Positions 19,118 through 29,604 of a stretch of 64,000 nt of DNA are shown here, one piece after another. The notes below the pieces were generated by a model. That model did not search any database, had not been told where the DNA came from, and saw only the letters and a list, made by a program, of their open reading frames with translations. A program made the position numbers and the translations under genes. The stretch is taken from the NCBI GenBank assembly GCA_963842775.1, contig CAWJHQ010000011.1, positions 992,001 through 1,056,000 on the forward strand, read 5' to 3'. Position 1 is the first letter of the stretch. Every line of letters starts with the position of its first letter. Source of the DNA: R-RK-3 sp963842775. GTDB taxonomy: Bacteria; Pseudomonadota; Alphaproteobacteria; Rhizobiales; Rhodomicrobiaceae.

Positions 19118-20440
19118 CTACTGGCCGTCCGCGCCGAGAAACAGCGTGGTGATCTGCACTTGCCCTTCGCCTTTCTTGCGGCTCACGGTGATGGTCCAGG
19201 TGCCGTTCGCCGGCTTGTCGATGGCGCAAAAGGCAAATTGGCCCGAGCCGTTGTCCTTGCAGGCATTCTCCGCGCTTGCCGCGTCCTTGCTGCTGAACGC
19301 GGCGAATTGGAACCCATTCTTGCCCCGGCCATCATCTTCGGCGTTCATCGCGACGCGCAACGCGGTAACACCTGCCGGCGCTTCAATGGCGAAGCTGGCC
19401 TCGGGCTTTTTCGCATCGAGCGTCAATGTGGTGCGAACCGGCTCACGGGCTTTGTCCTCGAACAGCGAGCGGCCGCACATGGCTGAGGACAGGCGTCCTT
19501 CGCCAGCCTCCTTGATCCAATCGCGATACTGGAAAACATCGACATTATAGGCCAGGTCGTTCTTCATGCAGTCGACATCGGTGCCGCCCGAGACGACCCC
19601 GAAGACCTTCTCGACAATCCGCGGACCATCATAGTCCCGGATGAAGACGCCCCCACCGAAATCGGCGTTGCAGGTGTTTTGCGCCGAGCTGCTGGATTTC
19701 ACATCTGCGTCGAAATTCCAACATATGACCGGGGCCGCGGCAAATCTCCCCGTGCAGGCGGCCGTTCTGACGCTGCCTTCACGCTTGATGCCGTAGTCGT
19801 TTCGCGATCCGCCCGTCCGCCCGAAGCCGACAATGGTGGCGACGCTGTTGTTCAGCGGCTTCACGCTGGCGTTGATCGCCATTGGCGCGATTCCTTCGAC
19901 AGGCTTTTCGAGCGTCAGCATCGCAAGGTCGGAATAAGGTGGGTCGTATTTGTCCGGCGCCCACTTAATGGCTTTGACGCGGTAAAAGCCGAGTTCCTGG
20001 AAAAACACCATATAGGAGGCCGGAGAGGGATCCTGGGCGATGCAATGCGCGGCCGTCAGAAACTTGTCGCATCCGACCAGCGTGCCGGTGCACCAGGCAC
20101 CCGGTGCATTGGGACCAGTGGCGGTGACCACAGCGCCCACCGCCGGATGCGAGCGCGAAGGCAGGCCGTTGACGATGCGCCGCGCGCCGCGTTCGCGCCG
20201 GTTGCGCGCCTGCCGGCCTTCGGTGGACGTCGCCGGCCTATCGAGCGCGCTGAGCGCTTTCTGCGCCTCGGCCGCGTGTGCGGGGTCTTCCTTGATGATG
20301 CGCTGCAATTCCGCTCGGAGGTCCGCTTCCTCCTGCTGCTTCGCGGAGAGAATCTCCTGCGCCGTTGCGGCGCTTTGCAGGAGCGGCACGGCAAACAATG
20401 ACAGCGTCAAAGCAAGAAAGCCGGACTGGAACGACTTCAT
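19118..20440 (-). CDS. Secreted trypsin-like protein with mutated catalytic serine
   Basis: 440 residues from the ATG at 20440 (GGAGG 6 bases upstream; another ATG lies one codon earlier). The signal peptide ends ...SAATAQE, followed by a charged helical pro-region and RRIVNG, a typical trypsin activation site. The trypsin fold has His in LTAAHCIA and Asp in YSDLAML. The nucleophile motif GDSGGP is replaced by ADFGGG (codons GCC GAT TTC GGT), so Ser is Phe and the protein should lack peptidase activity. A C-terminal domain of about 110 residues resembles a pre-peptidase/jelly-roll module (TWTITVSRKKGEGQV). It is transcribed towards the TPR-CHAT gene 78 bases away, a likely operon. Confidence 0.8.
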   Translation of the reverse strand: MKSFQSGFLALTLSLFAVPLLQSAATAQEILSAKQQEEADLRAELQRIIKEDPAHAAEAQKALSALDRPATSTEGRQARNRRERGARRIVNGLPSRSHPAVGAVVTATGPNAPGAWCTGTLVGCDKFLTAAHCIAQDPSPASYMVFFQELGFYRVKAIKWAPDKYDPPYSDLAMLTLEKPVEGIAPMAINASVKPLNNSVATIVGFGRTGGSRNDYGIKREGSVRTAACTGRFAAAPVICWNFDADVKSSSSAQNTCNADFGGGVFIRDYDGPRIVEKVFGVVSGGTDVDCMKNDLAYNVDVFQYRDWIKEAGEGRLSSAMCGRSLFEDKAREPVRTTLTLDAKKPEASFAIEAPAGVTALRVAMNAEDDGRGKNGFQFAAFSSKDAASAENACKDNGSGQFAFCAIDKPANGTWTITVSRKKGEGQVQITTLFLGADGQ

Positions 20441-20443
20441 CAT

Positions 20444-20610
20444 CTTCCTCCCTCCCAACGACAACGAATGGCGCCCAGACGGCGGGATCAGCGTCGTCAG
20501 CGTTGCGAGCGGCCGTCCATCCGATCGGTCATAGCATATTGCAAGATTTTGGCACGTCCTCCGTTCGGGTGATGCTCCGGCTCGGCGACGGCGCGTATGG
20601 TAAGATGCGC
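20444..20610 (-). pseudogene. Remnant of a second CHAT-domain gene (C-terminus only)
   Basis: The minus strand translates, with one frame break, as LTIRAVAEPEHHPNGGRAK...ADPAVWAPFVVVG. This matches the last 55 or so residues of the TPR-CHAT protein downstream (LTINAFAELERHPNEGRAE...AHPAVWAPFIVVG). On DNA level, 20459-20610 aligns with 15087-15235. The remnant has an internal stop and no catalytic residues. The trypsin-like gene's ribosome binding site, GGGAGG, lies at its 3' end, so a full CHAT gene once directly preceded the trypsin-like gene. Confidence 0.8.
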
Positions 20611-20748
20611 TTCTTCTCGTCGTTCGCGTGCACTCGTTTTTATTGCGCAATCGCCACGGGAATTCATTGATATCATTGCGACATGGTCGCCGTTTGCTCC
20701 GCGACTGGCGATCTGTTATGGATAAAAAAATTGTTGTTGGGGGAAACT

Positions 20749-21730
20749 ATGCTTAGCCGGCGCCTATTTCTCGGTCTGTTCTCGGCTCTGTTGAGTAGTG
20801 GCGCCGCTCCCCACGCACTCGTGGCTGCCGTCGCCGAGCAAGATGGGTGGACAGGGCCATCGGGATCGGCGGCTTCCGCATTCAAGGACATTCGCCGCAG
20901 AGCTGGCGAGGCCGGGATTCCAGCACCCAGAGCGGCACTCGCCGCGGAGATCACCGACGACTACGACGTCATCCTCCCCGAACTGGTCGACCTGATCTCC
21001 GCCCTCGACCGGCAGCGCGGCGAGCTCCGGACGCCATCCGGCGAACTCGAGGCCGCCTTGAGAGACGCGAGCGAGCTTTTGGGCGCGCTTACCAATGCCG
21101 AGCGCTCTCCATTCGCGGACGACGAACAGCGAGCCGTCAAGACGCTACGAATATGAGCCGCTGCGCGACGGCTATCTGGCTCTTTACGACAATTGCGCGC
21201 TGCGCCCCGAGCGCGCCGCTCTCACCAACTGGTATATCGCAACCCTGCTGAAGCCCGAAAATCGCGGCCGGTATGAAGAGGTGCAAAAGCGGTTGCAAGT
21301 CCCCTGGTACTTCGTCGGCATCATCCATAGCCTGGAAGGCAGCTTCAACTTTTCAGCCCATCTCCATAATGGCGATCCGCTCCGTGGGCGGACCTGGCAG
21401 GTGCCTGCCGGCCGTCCCAAGGAATGGAATCCGCCGACCGATTGGGCTTCAAGCGCCGCCGACGCGATGGCGTTGAAGAAATATGATAACCAGCCGGATT
21501 GGTCCGTGGCGCAGATGCTTTACCGCTTCGAGAAATATAACGGCTTCGGCTATCGCTCGCGCGGCATCGAAACGCCCTATCTCTGGAGCTTCTCCAACCA
21601 ATATTCCAAAGGCAAATACGTCAAGGACGGGGTCTGGGACTCAAATGCGGTCAGCCGCCAATGCGGCGCGGCGCTTCTGGTCAAGGAGCTGGTATCCCGC
21701 GGTGTGATTGCCGCGCCGGCAAGAGTGTGA
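20749..21730 (+). CDS. Exported lysozyme-family (muramidase-like) protein
   Basis: About 326 residues after correcting one extra base at about 21145. The ATG at 20749 follows a G-rich GGGGGAAACT. The N-terminus has a Tat-like signal (SRRLFLGLFSALLSSG). The C-terminal domain carries IIHSLEGSFNFSAHLHNGDPL and RTWQVPAGRP, hallmarks of COG5526-type lysozymes with the Glu of SLEG as the likely acid. It probably cleaves peptidoglycan glycan strands in the periplasm or outside the cell. It is divergent from the trypsin-like/CHAT pair and 35 bases upstream of a second cell-wall hydrolase gene. Confidence 0.72.
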
Positions 21731-21765
21731 TCGAAGATTTCAGTTTATCGATTTAGGAGGGGAAA

Positions 21766-22572
21766 TTGCATCGAAGGCAGTTTTTAAGTGCCGCTGGCGC
21801 TTTTGGAGCGCTCCTGTCGCTGCAAACGCGAAACGCGGGCGCCGTTCCAGATCTTGAAAGCGGGAATTCATTCGCGTTCGAGGCCGGCAAAGCCGTTCCC
21901 AGCCTGGACGATCTGCTTACCAAAGAACTCTCGTCCCGAGGAACCCTCTCGCCCTACCCTGCGGAAGTGCAGAAGGCCAAAGAGATCGTGGCCAAATGCC
22001 CGGTGCGCCAAAATCCATTAAACGTCGCGCAATTCTTCGCGGATTTGAGACAAGGCGAGCTGAATGCCGGTCTGGGCAGCGATGCGCATCTCTATGGCGA
22101 GGAGTGGCCCGTACGCGCCAATCCGGTCATCGTCTCCTTCTTCGATGCAACGACGCTTCGCACGCCGGCCGGCGATCAAACGGCTTGGTGCGCGGCCTTC
22201 GTCAACTGGTGCATCGTGAGAAGTCGGCAAGACCGGCCGGATGCGCAGAAGCTTCTCCCCCACACGGCGAGCGCCGCCTCCGAAACCTTCAGGACCTGGG
22301 GGAAAAAGACGGAGAGTCCGCGCCCTGGCGATATTGTGGTGTTCCAGCATAAGCGTGAGGCCTGGCGGGGCCATGTCGGCTTCTTTGTCAGCCAGGTGAG
22401 CGACGGTATCTATGTTCTCGGCGGAAATCAGATGCCGGCCAGGGCCAAGCTCCCCGATGGAACCTACGAAAGACGGAACACGGGCGAGATCAATGTCAAC
22501 CGCATGCGGGTTGCGGGGGCGGATCTCAATTTTCACTCCTTTCGTACAGACCCCAGCCTCCACGATCAGTAG
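21766..22572 (+). CDS. Exported CHAP/NlpC-like amidase
   Basis: 268 residues. The start is a TTG at 21766, chosen because AGGAGG sits 6 bases before it and no other start fits. The N-terminus MHRRQFLSAAGAFGALLSL looks like a Tat signal. The catalytic domain (about 125-245) has Cys in TAWCAAFVNWC and His in WRGHVGFFVS, with the PRPGDIVVF element typical of the CHAP/TIGR02594 group of peptidoglycan amidases. It is co-transcribed with the muramidase-like gene, suggesting joint glycan and peptide cleavage. Confidence 0.8.
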   Translation: MHRRQFLSAAGAFGALLSLQTRNAGAVPDLESGNSFAFEAGKAVPSLDDLLTKELSSRGTLSPYPAEVQKAKEIVAKCPVRQNPLNVAQFFADLRQGELNAGLGSDAHLYGEEWPVRANPVIVSFFDATTLRTPAGDQTAWCAAFVNWCIVRSRQDRPDAQKLLPHTASAASETFRTWGKKTESPRPGDIVVFQHKREAWRGHVGFFVSQVSDGIYVLGGNQMPARAKLPDGTYERRNTGEINVNRMRVAGADLNFHSFRTDPSLHDQ

Positions 22573-22709
22573 CACGGCTAAAGATTGCCGATCGCTTCGG
22601 GACAATTGCGAAATGACGCCAGGTTGCTGAAGCGCCCCGGCGTCCGACGCGCCCTTTACGGCTTGCCGGCGACGGGGTACAGCTCCTCCTGCTTCGGAGA
22701 GCTCGATCT

Positions 22710-23329
22710 ATGACCCTTACCGGCTTCATCACCTATGCGGGCGCGCTCGCCATCGCCGCCGCCATCCCAGGTCCCGGCGTGACCGCGCTTGTCGCCCGCG
22801 CGCTGGGTTCGGGTTTCCGCTCGTCGCTGTTCATGGCCCTCGGGCTGATGCTCGGTGACCTCATCTATCTGACGGCGGTGGTGCTCGGCCTGGCTCTGAT
22901 CGCGCAGACATTCGGCACCGTTTTCCTGATCGTGAAATGGCTCGGCGTCGCCTATCTCGCCTGGCTCGCCTGGGCGTTCTGGACGAGCGGAATAACGGCA
23001 GAAACTGTCGAAGCCAAGCATGTTTCTGGCGGCTTTCTGGTGAGCTTTCTGTCCGGATTGACGGTCACGCTGGGCAATCCGAAGACGATGATCTTCTACC
23101 TCGCGCTGACCCCGACTCTGGTCGACCTGCGGACCATCACCTTTTCCGATTATACGATCCTGGCAGTGGTGACCGTCGCGGTGCTCCTGTCGTGCTGGTG
23201 CCCTATCTGGTTCTGGCCGCCAAAGCGCGCAGCCTGCTTAAGGCGCCGCGGGCGCTGAAGGCGCTGAACCGGATAGCGGCTGCCTTCATGGGTGGCGCGG
23301 CGCTGGCGATCGCCTCGCGCTCGACCTGA
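22710..23329 (+). CDS. LysE-family translocator (frameshifted)
   Basis: 206 residues once one missing base near 23189 (CTGGTC read as CTGTC) is restored, the normal length for LysE/RhtB exporters. The N-terminus has IPGPGVTALVARALGSGFRSS, the family hallmark, and NPKTMIFYLALTP lies near residue 125. Six hydrophobic segments are seen. It would export an amino acid or related solute across the inner membrane. The gene stands alone, without an adjacent LysR-type regulator. Confidence 0.85.
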
Positions 23330-23495
23330 GATGACGCAAGCAGGGTCCCATCCGGTATAGCGGGTGCCGATGCCGCTCGGCTCCCCGCGACTTTGACCCA
23401 AGACACATTCCGCTCTTCACGGATTGCGACGATCGGGGTTATTCATGTCGTCAGGGATTCGCTCCCGACGATCGCTGCTCACCAAGGTGCCAAAC

Positions 23496-24241
23496 ATGGC
23501 GGAAGATAACCGATCACCCCGATTTGCCATTCTCATCGATGCCGACAACACGTCGCCACGCATCGCCGCCGGGCTTTTCGAGGAGGTCGCCAAGTTCGGC
23601 GAGGCGAGTGTCCGCCGGATCTATGGCGATTTCTCGGGCCAGCGCTTGAAGTCATGGGCCGAGATTCTGCCAAAATACGCGATCGATCCCTATCAGCAAT
23701 TCGCCTATACGACCGGAAAGAACGCGTCCGACATCGCCCTGGTGATCGACGCCATGGACCTCCTGCACAGCGGCCGGCTGGACGGCTTCTGCCTGGTCTC
23801 TTCGGATAGCGACTTCACGCGCCTTGCCTCGCGCCTGCGGGAACAGGGCGCCGATGTCTACGGCTTCGGCGAGCAGAAGACACCCGAGAGCTTCCGGCAG
23901 GCATGCCGCAGGTTCATCTACACCGAGAATTTGCTGCCCGAGGCCCAGGTCACCGCCCCTGAAGAGGGGCCCCTGCCAAGGGCCCTTCAGCCGCCGCCGC
24001 AGCCATTCCCATCTTGAACAAAGCCATCGCACAGATGGAAACGGAGGACGGCTGGGTCGGCCTGGGCGTGGTGGGGCAACGGCTTGCGAACATCGCCTCC
24101 GACTTTGACCCGCGCACTTATGGCTGTCGAAGGCTTAGCGATCTGGTCCGAAAGACCGGAGCATTCGATCTCGATCAGCCAGAGGGACGCGCCATGCGGA
24201 TCAGGGCAAAACCGGCGCCAGCGCTCAAGGCCCGGCGCTAG
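23496..24241 (+). CDS. NYN domain-LOTUS (OST-HTH) protein (frameshifted)
   Basis: About 248 residues if one lost base near 23960-24000 is restored. The NYN/PIN-like nuclease domain (about 1-150) has the acidic residues FAILIDADNTSP, KNASDIALVIDAMDLL and CLVSSDSDFTRLA expected for a metal-dependent RNase of the LabA type. After a proline/alanine-rich linker, a LOTUS domain reads EDGWVGLGVVGQRLANIASDFDPRTYG. This architecture is known in bacteria and is thought to act on RNA; the target is unknown. The ATG at 23496 is preceded by AAGGTG. Confidence 0.82.
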
Positions 24242-24343
24242 AGCCTTTTCCGTTCCGATTAAATCGGAACGGGGCTCTATCTCTTTGTTTGGTCGCATTT
24301 TCGCGACGCAAACCGGTGTCCACTTTACTGGAAAATGCTCTAA
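24239..24343. repeat. Interspersed palindromic repeat (Rhizobiales type)
   Basis: TAGAGCC...GGCTCTA (24239-24279) encloses the near-perfect palindrome CCGTTCCGATTAAATCGGAACGG. It continues as TTTGGTCGCATTTTCGCGACGCAAACCGGTGTCCACTT and ends AAAATGCTCTA. I recognise this arrangement as a dispersed repeat family common in alphaproteobacterial genomes. It starts at the stop of the NYN-LOTUS gene and may also end its transcript. Confidence 0.75.
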
Positions 24344-24428
24344 GCGAGCCGGAAGCTGCCAAACACCGACGTCTCACGAAAATCGGCGCGGCTGGCCTCC
24401 CCGCGTCGAGCCGCTACAGGCTGGCACT

Positions 24429-25483
24429 CTAAGCATCAGCAGCAAAGGGGCGGCAGGACGCCCGGATAATCAGCTTTCCCTGAAGCACGAGCCGGCGCGG
24501 AGCATCCTCGCTCTTGCCGGCGAGGCGGTCGAGAATGAGGTTCACCGCCTGTTCGCCGATCGCCTGGACGGGCTGCGCGACCGTCGTCAATTGCGGCCGG
24601 AACACATCCGCCCAGGGAAAATCGTCGAAACTGGCGACGGAAATGTCCTCTGGGCACGATAGCGCCAGGTCGCGCATCGCCTTCATCACGCCGATGACCA
24701 TCAGATTGTTGGCCGAGAAAATCGCGGTCGGGCGATCGGGCAGCGTGAGAAGCTGCATCGCCGCTTTGTAGGCGTCGGCCTCGCGGAAATGTCCCGAGAC
24801 CGACCAGATTCTTCATCGAATGCGATGCCTGCGGCGTCCAGCGCCTCGCGGTAGCCGGCGAGGCGGTCGCGGCCCGTCGAGGTGTCCAGCGATCCGGAAA
24901 TGTAGCCGATGCGCCGATGCCCGAGCTGGAGCAGATAGGTGATCGCATCGTACACCGCGCGCTGGTTGTCGAGCATGACCGCATCGGTCTCGACGCCGTC
25001 GCAGATGCGGTCGATCAGCACGACCGGAAGATTGGTTCCGTCCAGAATCCGTTTCAGATTTGTGTCGTCGCCGGCAGGCGCGATGATCAGGCCGTCGACC
25101 ATGCGGTCGAGCAGCAGCCGGATCTGATCGTCCTGCGTATCGGCGTCCTCGTCATTGCAGCACAGCATGACGGCGTAGCCGGCGCGGTGAAGCACCTGCT
25201 GGATGACCGAGACGACATCGGTGAAAAACGGATTGGTGATATCGGCGACGGTCAGCCCGATCGTGCGCGTCGTGCCCAATTTCAGGCTGCGGGCGATGGC
25301 ATTGCGCTTGTAGCCGATGTCGCGGATGGCCTGCTCGATCCGTGCGGTCAGCCTTGGGCTGACGATACCCGTGCCGTTGACGACCGCCGAAACGGTGGCG
25401 ACCGACACGCGCGCCGCTTCGGCGACGTGTAGCATCGTCGGCGAGGATGATCTGCGCGGCCGGTTCCGCTTGGGCTTGGTCAT
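24429..25483 (-). CDS. LacI-family transcriptional regulator (frameshifted)
   Basis: About 350 residues after removing two extra bases at about 24796 and 24809. The N-terminal helix-turn-helix with hinge (MLHVAEAARVSVATVSAVVNGTG, positions 17-39) is followed by a periplasmic-binding-protein-like sensor domain with typical segments TIGLTVADITNPFF, VVLIDR and ISVASFDDFPWADVF. It is divergent from the YtfQRT-like sugar transporter and probably represses it at the palindrome in that promoter. The effector is presumably the transported sugar. Confidence 0.85.
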
Positions 25484-25581
25484 ATTGGAGAGCGCTCCGG
25501 CCGCAACTCAACCTGACCTTGTGTAATTTGGCTCAAATCCAAATCATTCCACCGATTTAATAATGCCGGCAGTTACGCGGC

Positions 25582-25610
25582 TTGACACTATCGAAACGTT
25601 TAGATTAATT
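25582..25610 (+). promoter_or_regulatory. Sigma-70-like promoter with LacI-type operator in its spacer
   Basis: TTGACA (25582-25587) and TTAATT (25605-25610) are separated by exactly 17 bases. The spacer is occupied by ATCGAAACGTTTAGAT (25590-25605), a palindrome with one mismatched pair and the central CG typical of LacI-family operators. It lies 39 bases upstream of the transporter ATPase gene and downstream of the divergent LacI gene, so repression by that protein is the natural inference. Confidence 0.7.
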
Positions 25611-25648
25611 TCACTCGATGGGCAAGGCCCGGACGGATCGCGATCGTC

Positions 25649-27251
25649 ATGCACCATGAGGAACTCGCCTTAAAAGAAACTGCAACGCTTTCGCGGGACC
25701 TTCCTGACGCCGTGCTGACGGCGACCGGCATTTCCAAGCATTTCGGCGGCGTCACCGCCTTGCGCGACGTCGGCTTCGATCTGCGGCCCGGCGAGATCCA
25801 TGCGCTGATGGGCGAGAACGGCGCCGGCAAGTCGACGCTGATGAAGATCCTTGTCGGGCGTCTACACCGACTATGACGGCGCGATCAGCATCGACGGCGC
25901 AGCCGGTGCGCTTCGCCAGCGTCCGCGACGCCGAGGCCGCCGGCATCGCCATCATCCACCAGGAACTCAACCTCGTCCCCGAACTCAGCGTCGCCGACAA
26001 CATCTTCCTCGGGCGCGAGCCGCTGATCGCCGGGCTGATCGTCGACCGCAGGGCGAGCACGCACGGCCGCGCCGCGCGCTGCTTGACCGGCTCGGCATCG
26101 AGCTCGACCCCGAAGCGCGCGTCGGCGCCTTGCGCATCGGCGAGCAGCAGCTGGTCGAGATCGCCAAGGCGCTTTCCATCGAGGCGCGCATCCTGATCAT
26201 GGACGAGCCGACATCGGCCCTGTCGCCGGCGGAATGCCAGCGGCTGTTCACGATCATCCGGCAGCTCGCCGCGGACGGCGTCGCCATCGTCTACATCTCG
26301 CACCGCATCGACGAGGTCATGCATCTCGCCGACCGCGTCACCGTGCTGCGCGACGGCCGTCATGTGCTGACCGACGCCGATGGCAGCGCTCGACGAAGAC
26401 GCGATCATCGCCGCGATGGTCGGCCGCGAGCCTGCTGGAGGCACGTCACGGACGACCGCGGATGCCGGCGGCAAGGTCGTGCTGTCGGTGCGCGACCTGT
26501 CGCTGTCGAAGCCGCAGCGCCACGGCTGGCGGCAGGTGCTGCGACGGCGTCAGCTTCGACCTTCGCGCCGGCGAGATCCTCGGCATCGGCGGCCTGCTCG
26601 GCTCGGCCGCACCGAAATCCTGGAGACGATCTTCGGCTCGACCGACGGGCGCAGCCGGCGGCGAGATCCGCATCGACGGCGAGCCGGTCGACATCCGCTC
26701 GCCGCGCGACGCGCGCCGGCTCGGCATCGCGCTGGTGACCGAGGACCGCAAGACGCAAGGGCCTGCATCTGCAGGCATCGATCACCGACAATGTCGCGCT
26801 GCCGCTCGGTCGGCCGTCTGGCGCGCTTCGGCATCCGCTCCTTCGCCGGCGAAGACGGGCTGGCGCGGCGATGCGGTCGAGGCGCTCGGCATCCGCTGCA
26901 GCAGCATCGAGCAGCCGGCCGGCACGCTGTCCGGCGGCAACCAGCAGAAGGTCGTCATCGGCAAATGGCTGGCGACGAGGCCGCGCGTGCTGCTGCTCGA
27001 CGAGCCGACCCGCGGCATCGACGTCGGCGCCAAGCGCGAGATCTACGACCTCGATCTTCGCGCTCGCGCGCGCGAGGGCCTCGCCATCGTCGTCGTGAGC
27101 TCGGAACTGCCGGAGCTGCTGCTTCTCGCCGACCGCATCCTGGTCATGTCGGAGGGCCGGCAGACCGGCGATGCTGCGCCGCGCCGAGGCGAGCGAGGAG
27201 GCGATCATGCAGCTCGCCGCGCCGCGCGCGAGCCACGGAGAGGCGGCGCGC

Positions 27252-27255
<4 letters not shown>
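25649..27255 (+). pseudogene. Sugar ABC transporter ATPase, YtfR/RbsA type (many frameshifts)
   Basis: A tandem ATPase of about 505 residues can be rebuilt across at least ten single-base indels. First half: Walker A GENGAGKSTLMKIL, then HQELNLVPELSVADNIFLGRE and Walker B ILIMDEPTSALSP. Second half: EILGIGGLLGSG, LSGGNQQKVVIGKWLA and LLLDEPTRGIDVGAKREIYDL. Indels include extra bases near 25851, 25904, 26379, 26655 and 27170. All motifs survive, so decay by loss of selection is unlikely and consensus error is preferred. It would energise import of a sugar bound by the protein encoded two genes downstream. Confidence 0.8.
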
Positions 27256-28579
<1,324 letters not shown>

Positions 28580-28583
<4 letters not shown>

Positions 28584-29547
28584 AACGCCGTGAATTGCTG
28601 AGGCTCGCCGCCCTCACCGCCGCGCTGATCGCAGCACGGCCCTTCTGCCGGCGGGCGACGCCTTCGCGCAGGACAAGAAGTGGAAGATCGGCTTCTCGCA
28701 GGCCACGACCATCGAGCCGTGGCGCGCCCAGTTCAACAAGGACATCATCGCCGAGGCCGCCAAGCATCCGGAGGTCGAGCTGATCATCACCGACGGCGAG
28801 GACAAGACCGAGAAGCAGGTCGCCGACGTCGAGAACCTGATCCGCCAGGAGGTCGACGCGCTGCTGATCTCGCCGAAGGAATCGGCCGGCCTGACCGGCG
28901 TCGTGCAGCAGGCGATCGACGCCAAGATCCCGGTCTTCGTGCTCGACCGCAACGTCGACACCGACCAGTACACGCAGTTCGTCGGCGGCGACAACAAGCT
29001 GATCGGCCGCGCGGCCGGCGAATATGCGGTCGAGCGCTCGGCGGCGCCGGCAAGGCGGCGGGCAACGTCGTCGAGATCTGGGGCGGCATGGGCACGCAGC
29101 CGGCGCATGACCGCCACGACGGCTTCCACGAATTCACCGACAAGGAGCCGGGCATCAAGATACCTGCTCGACCAGCAGTCGGGCGACTGGAAGCAGGACC
29201 AGGCCTACAACATCATGGCCACCGCGCTGCGCAACAACGAGAAGATCGACCTCGTCTACGGCCACAACGATCCGATGGCCTATGGCGCCTATCTCGCCGC
29301 CAAGGATGCCGGCCGCGAGAAGGACATCAAGTTCATCGGCATCGACGCACTGCCGGGCGAAGGCGTCACCTGGGTCGACAACGGCGAGCTGACCGCGACC
29401 TTCCTCTACGCGACGCCCGGCGCCGAAGGCCTGCGCCAGGCGCTGAAGCATCTGAACGGCGAGAAGGTGGAGAAGACCATCACGCTCGGCACGATGAAGG
29501 TGACCAAGGACAACGCCGCGCAGATCATGAAGGACAACGGCCTCTGA
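28580..29547 (+). pseudogene. Periplasmic sugar-binding protein, YtfQ type (frameshifted)
   Basis: About 320 residues when three indels (about 28635, 29038 and 29160) are corrected. GGAGGA precedes the ATG at 28580. A signal peptide ending ...GDAFAQDKK is followed by a Peripla_BP_4 fold: IGFSQATTIEPWRAQFNKDI, DALLISPKESAGLTGVVQQAI, VFVLDRNVDTDQYTQFVGGDN and VYGHNDPMAYGAYLAAKDAG. These match the YtfQ galactofuranose-binding branch, but its pentose- or apiose-binding relatives look alike. It is the third gene of the LacI-controlled transporter. Confidence 0.8.
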
Positions 29548-29604
29548 AAGCTGATGGCCGGGGCGCGCAAATGCGGCCCGGCCAAGCCACTGAATGACCG
29601 CGCG

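Noticed and set aside
15031..22572. Type III-E (gRAMP/Csx29) or gasdermin defence system
   Set aside because: No Cas7-11, Csx30/31, CRISPR array or gasdermin is visible, and the CHAT protein has an export signal.
20749..22572. Prophage lysis cassette
   Set aside because: No holin, spanin, integrase or structural phage genes; both hydrolases have their own export signals.
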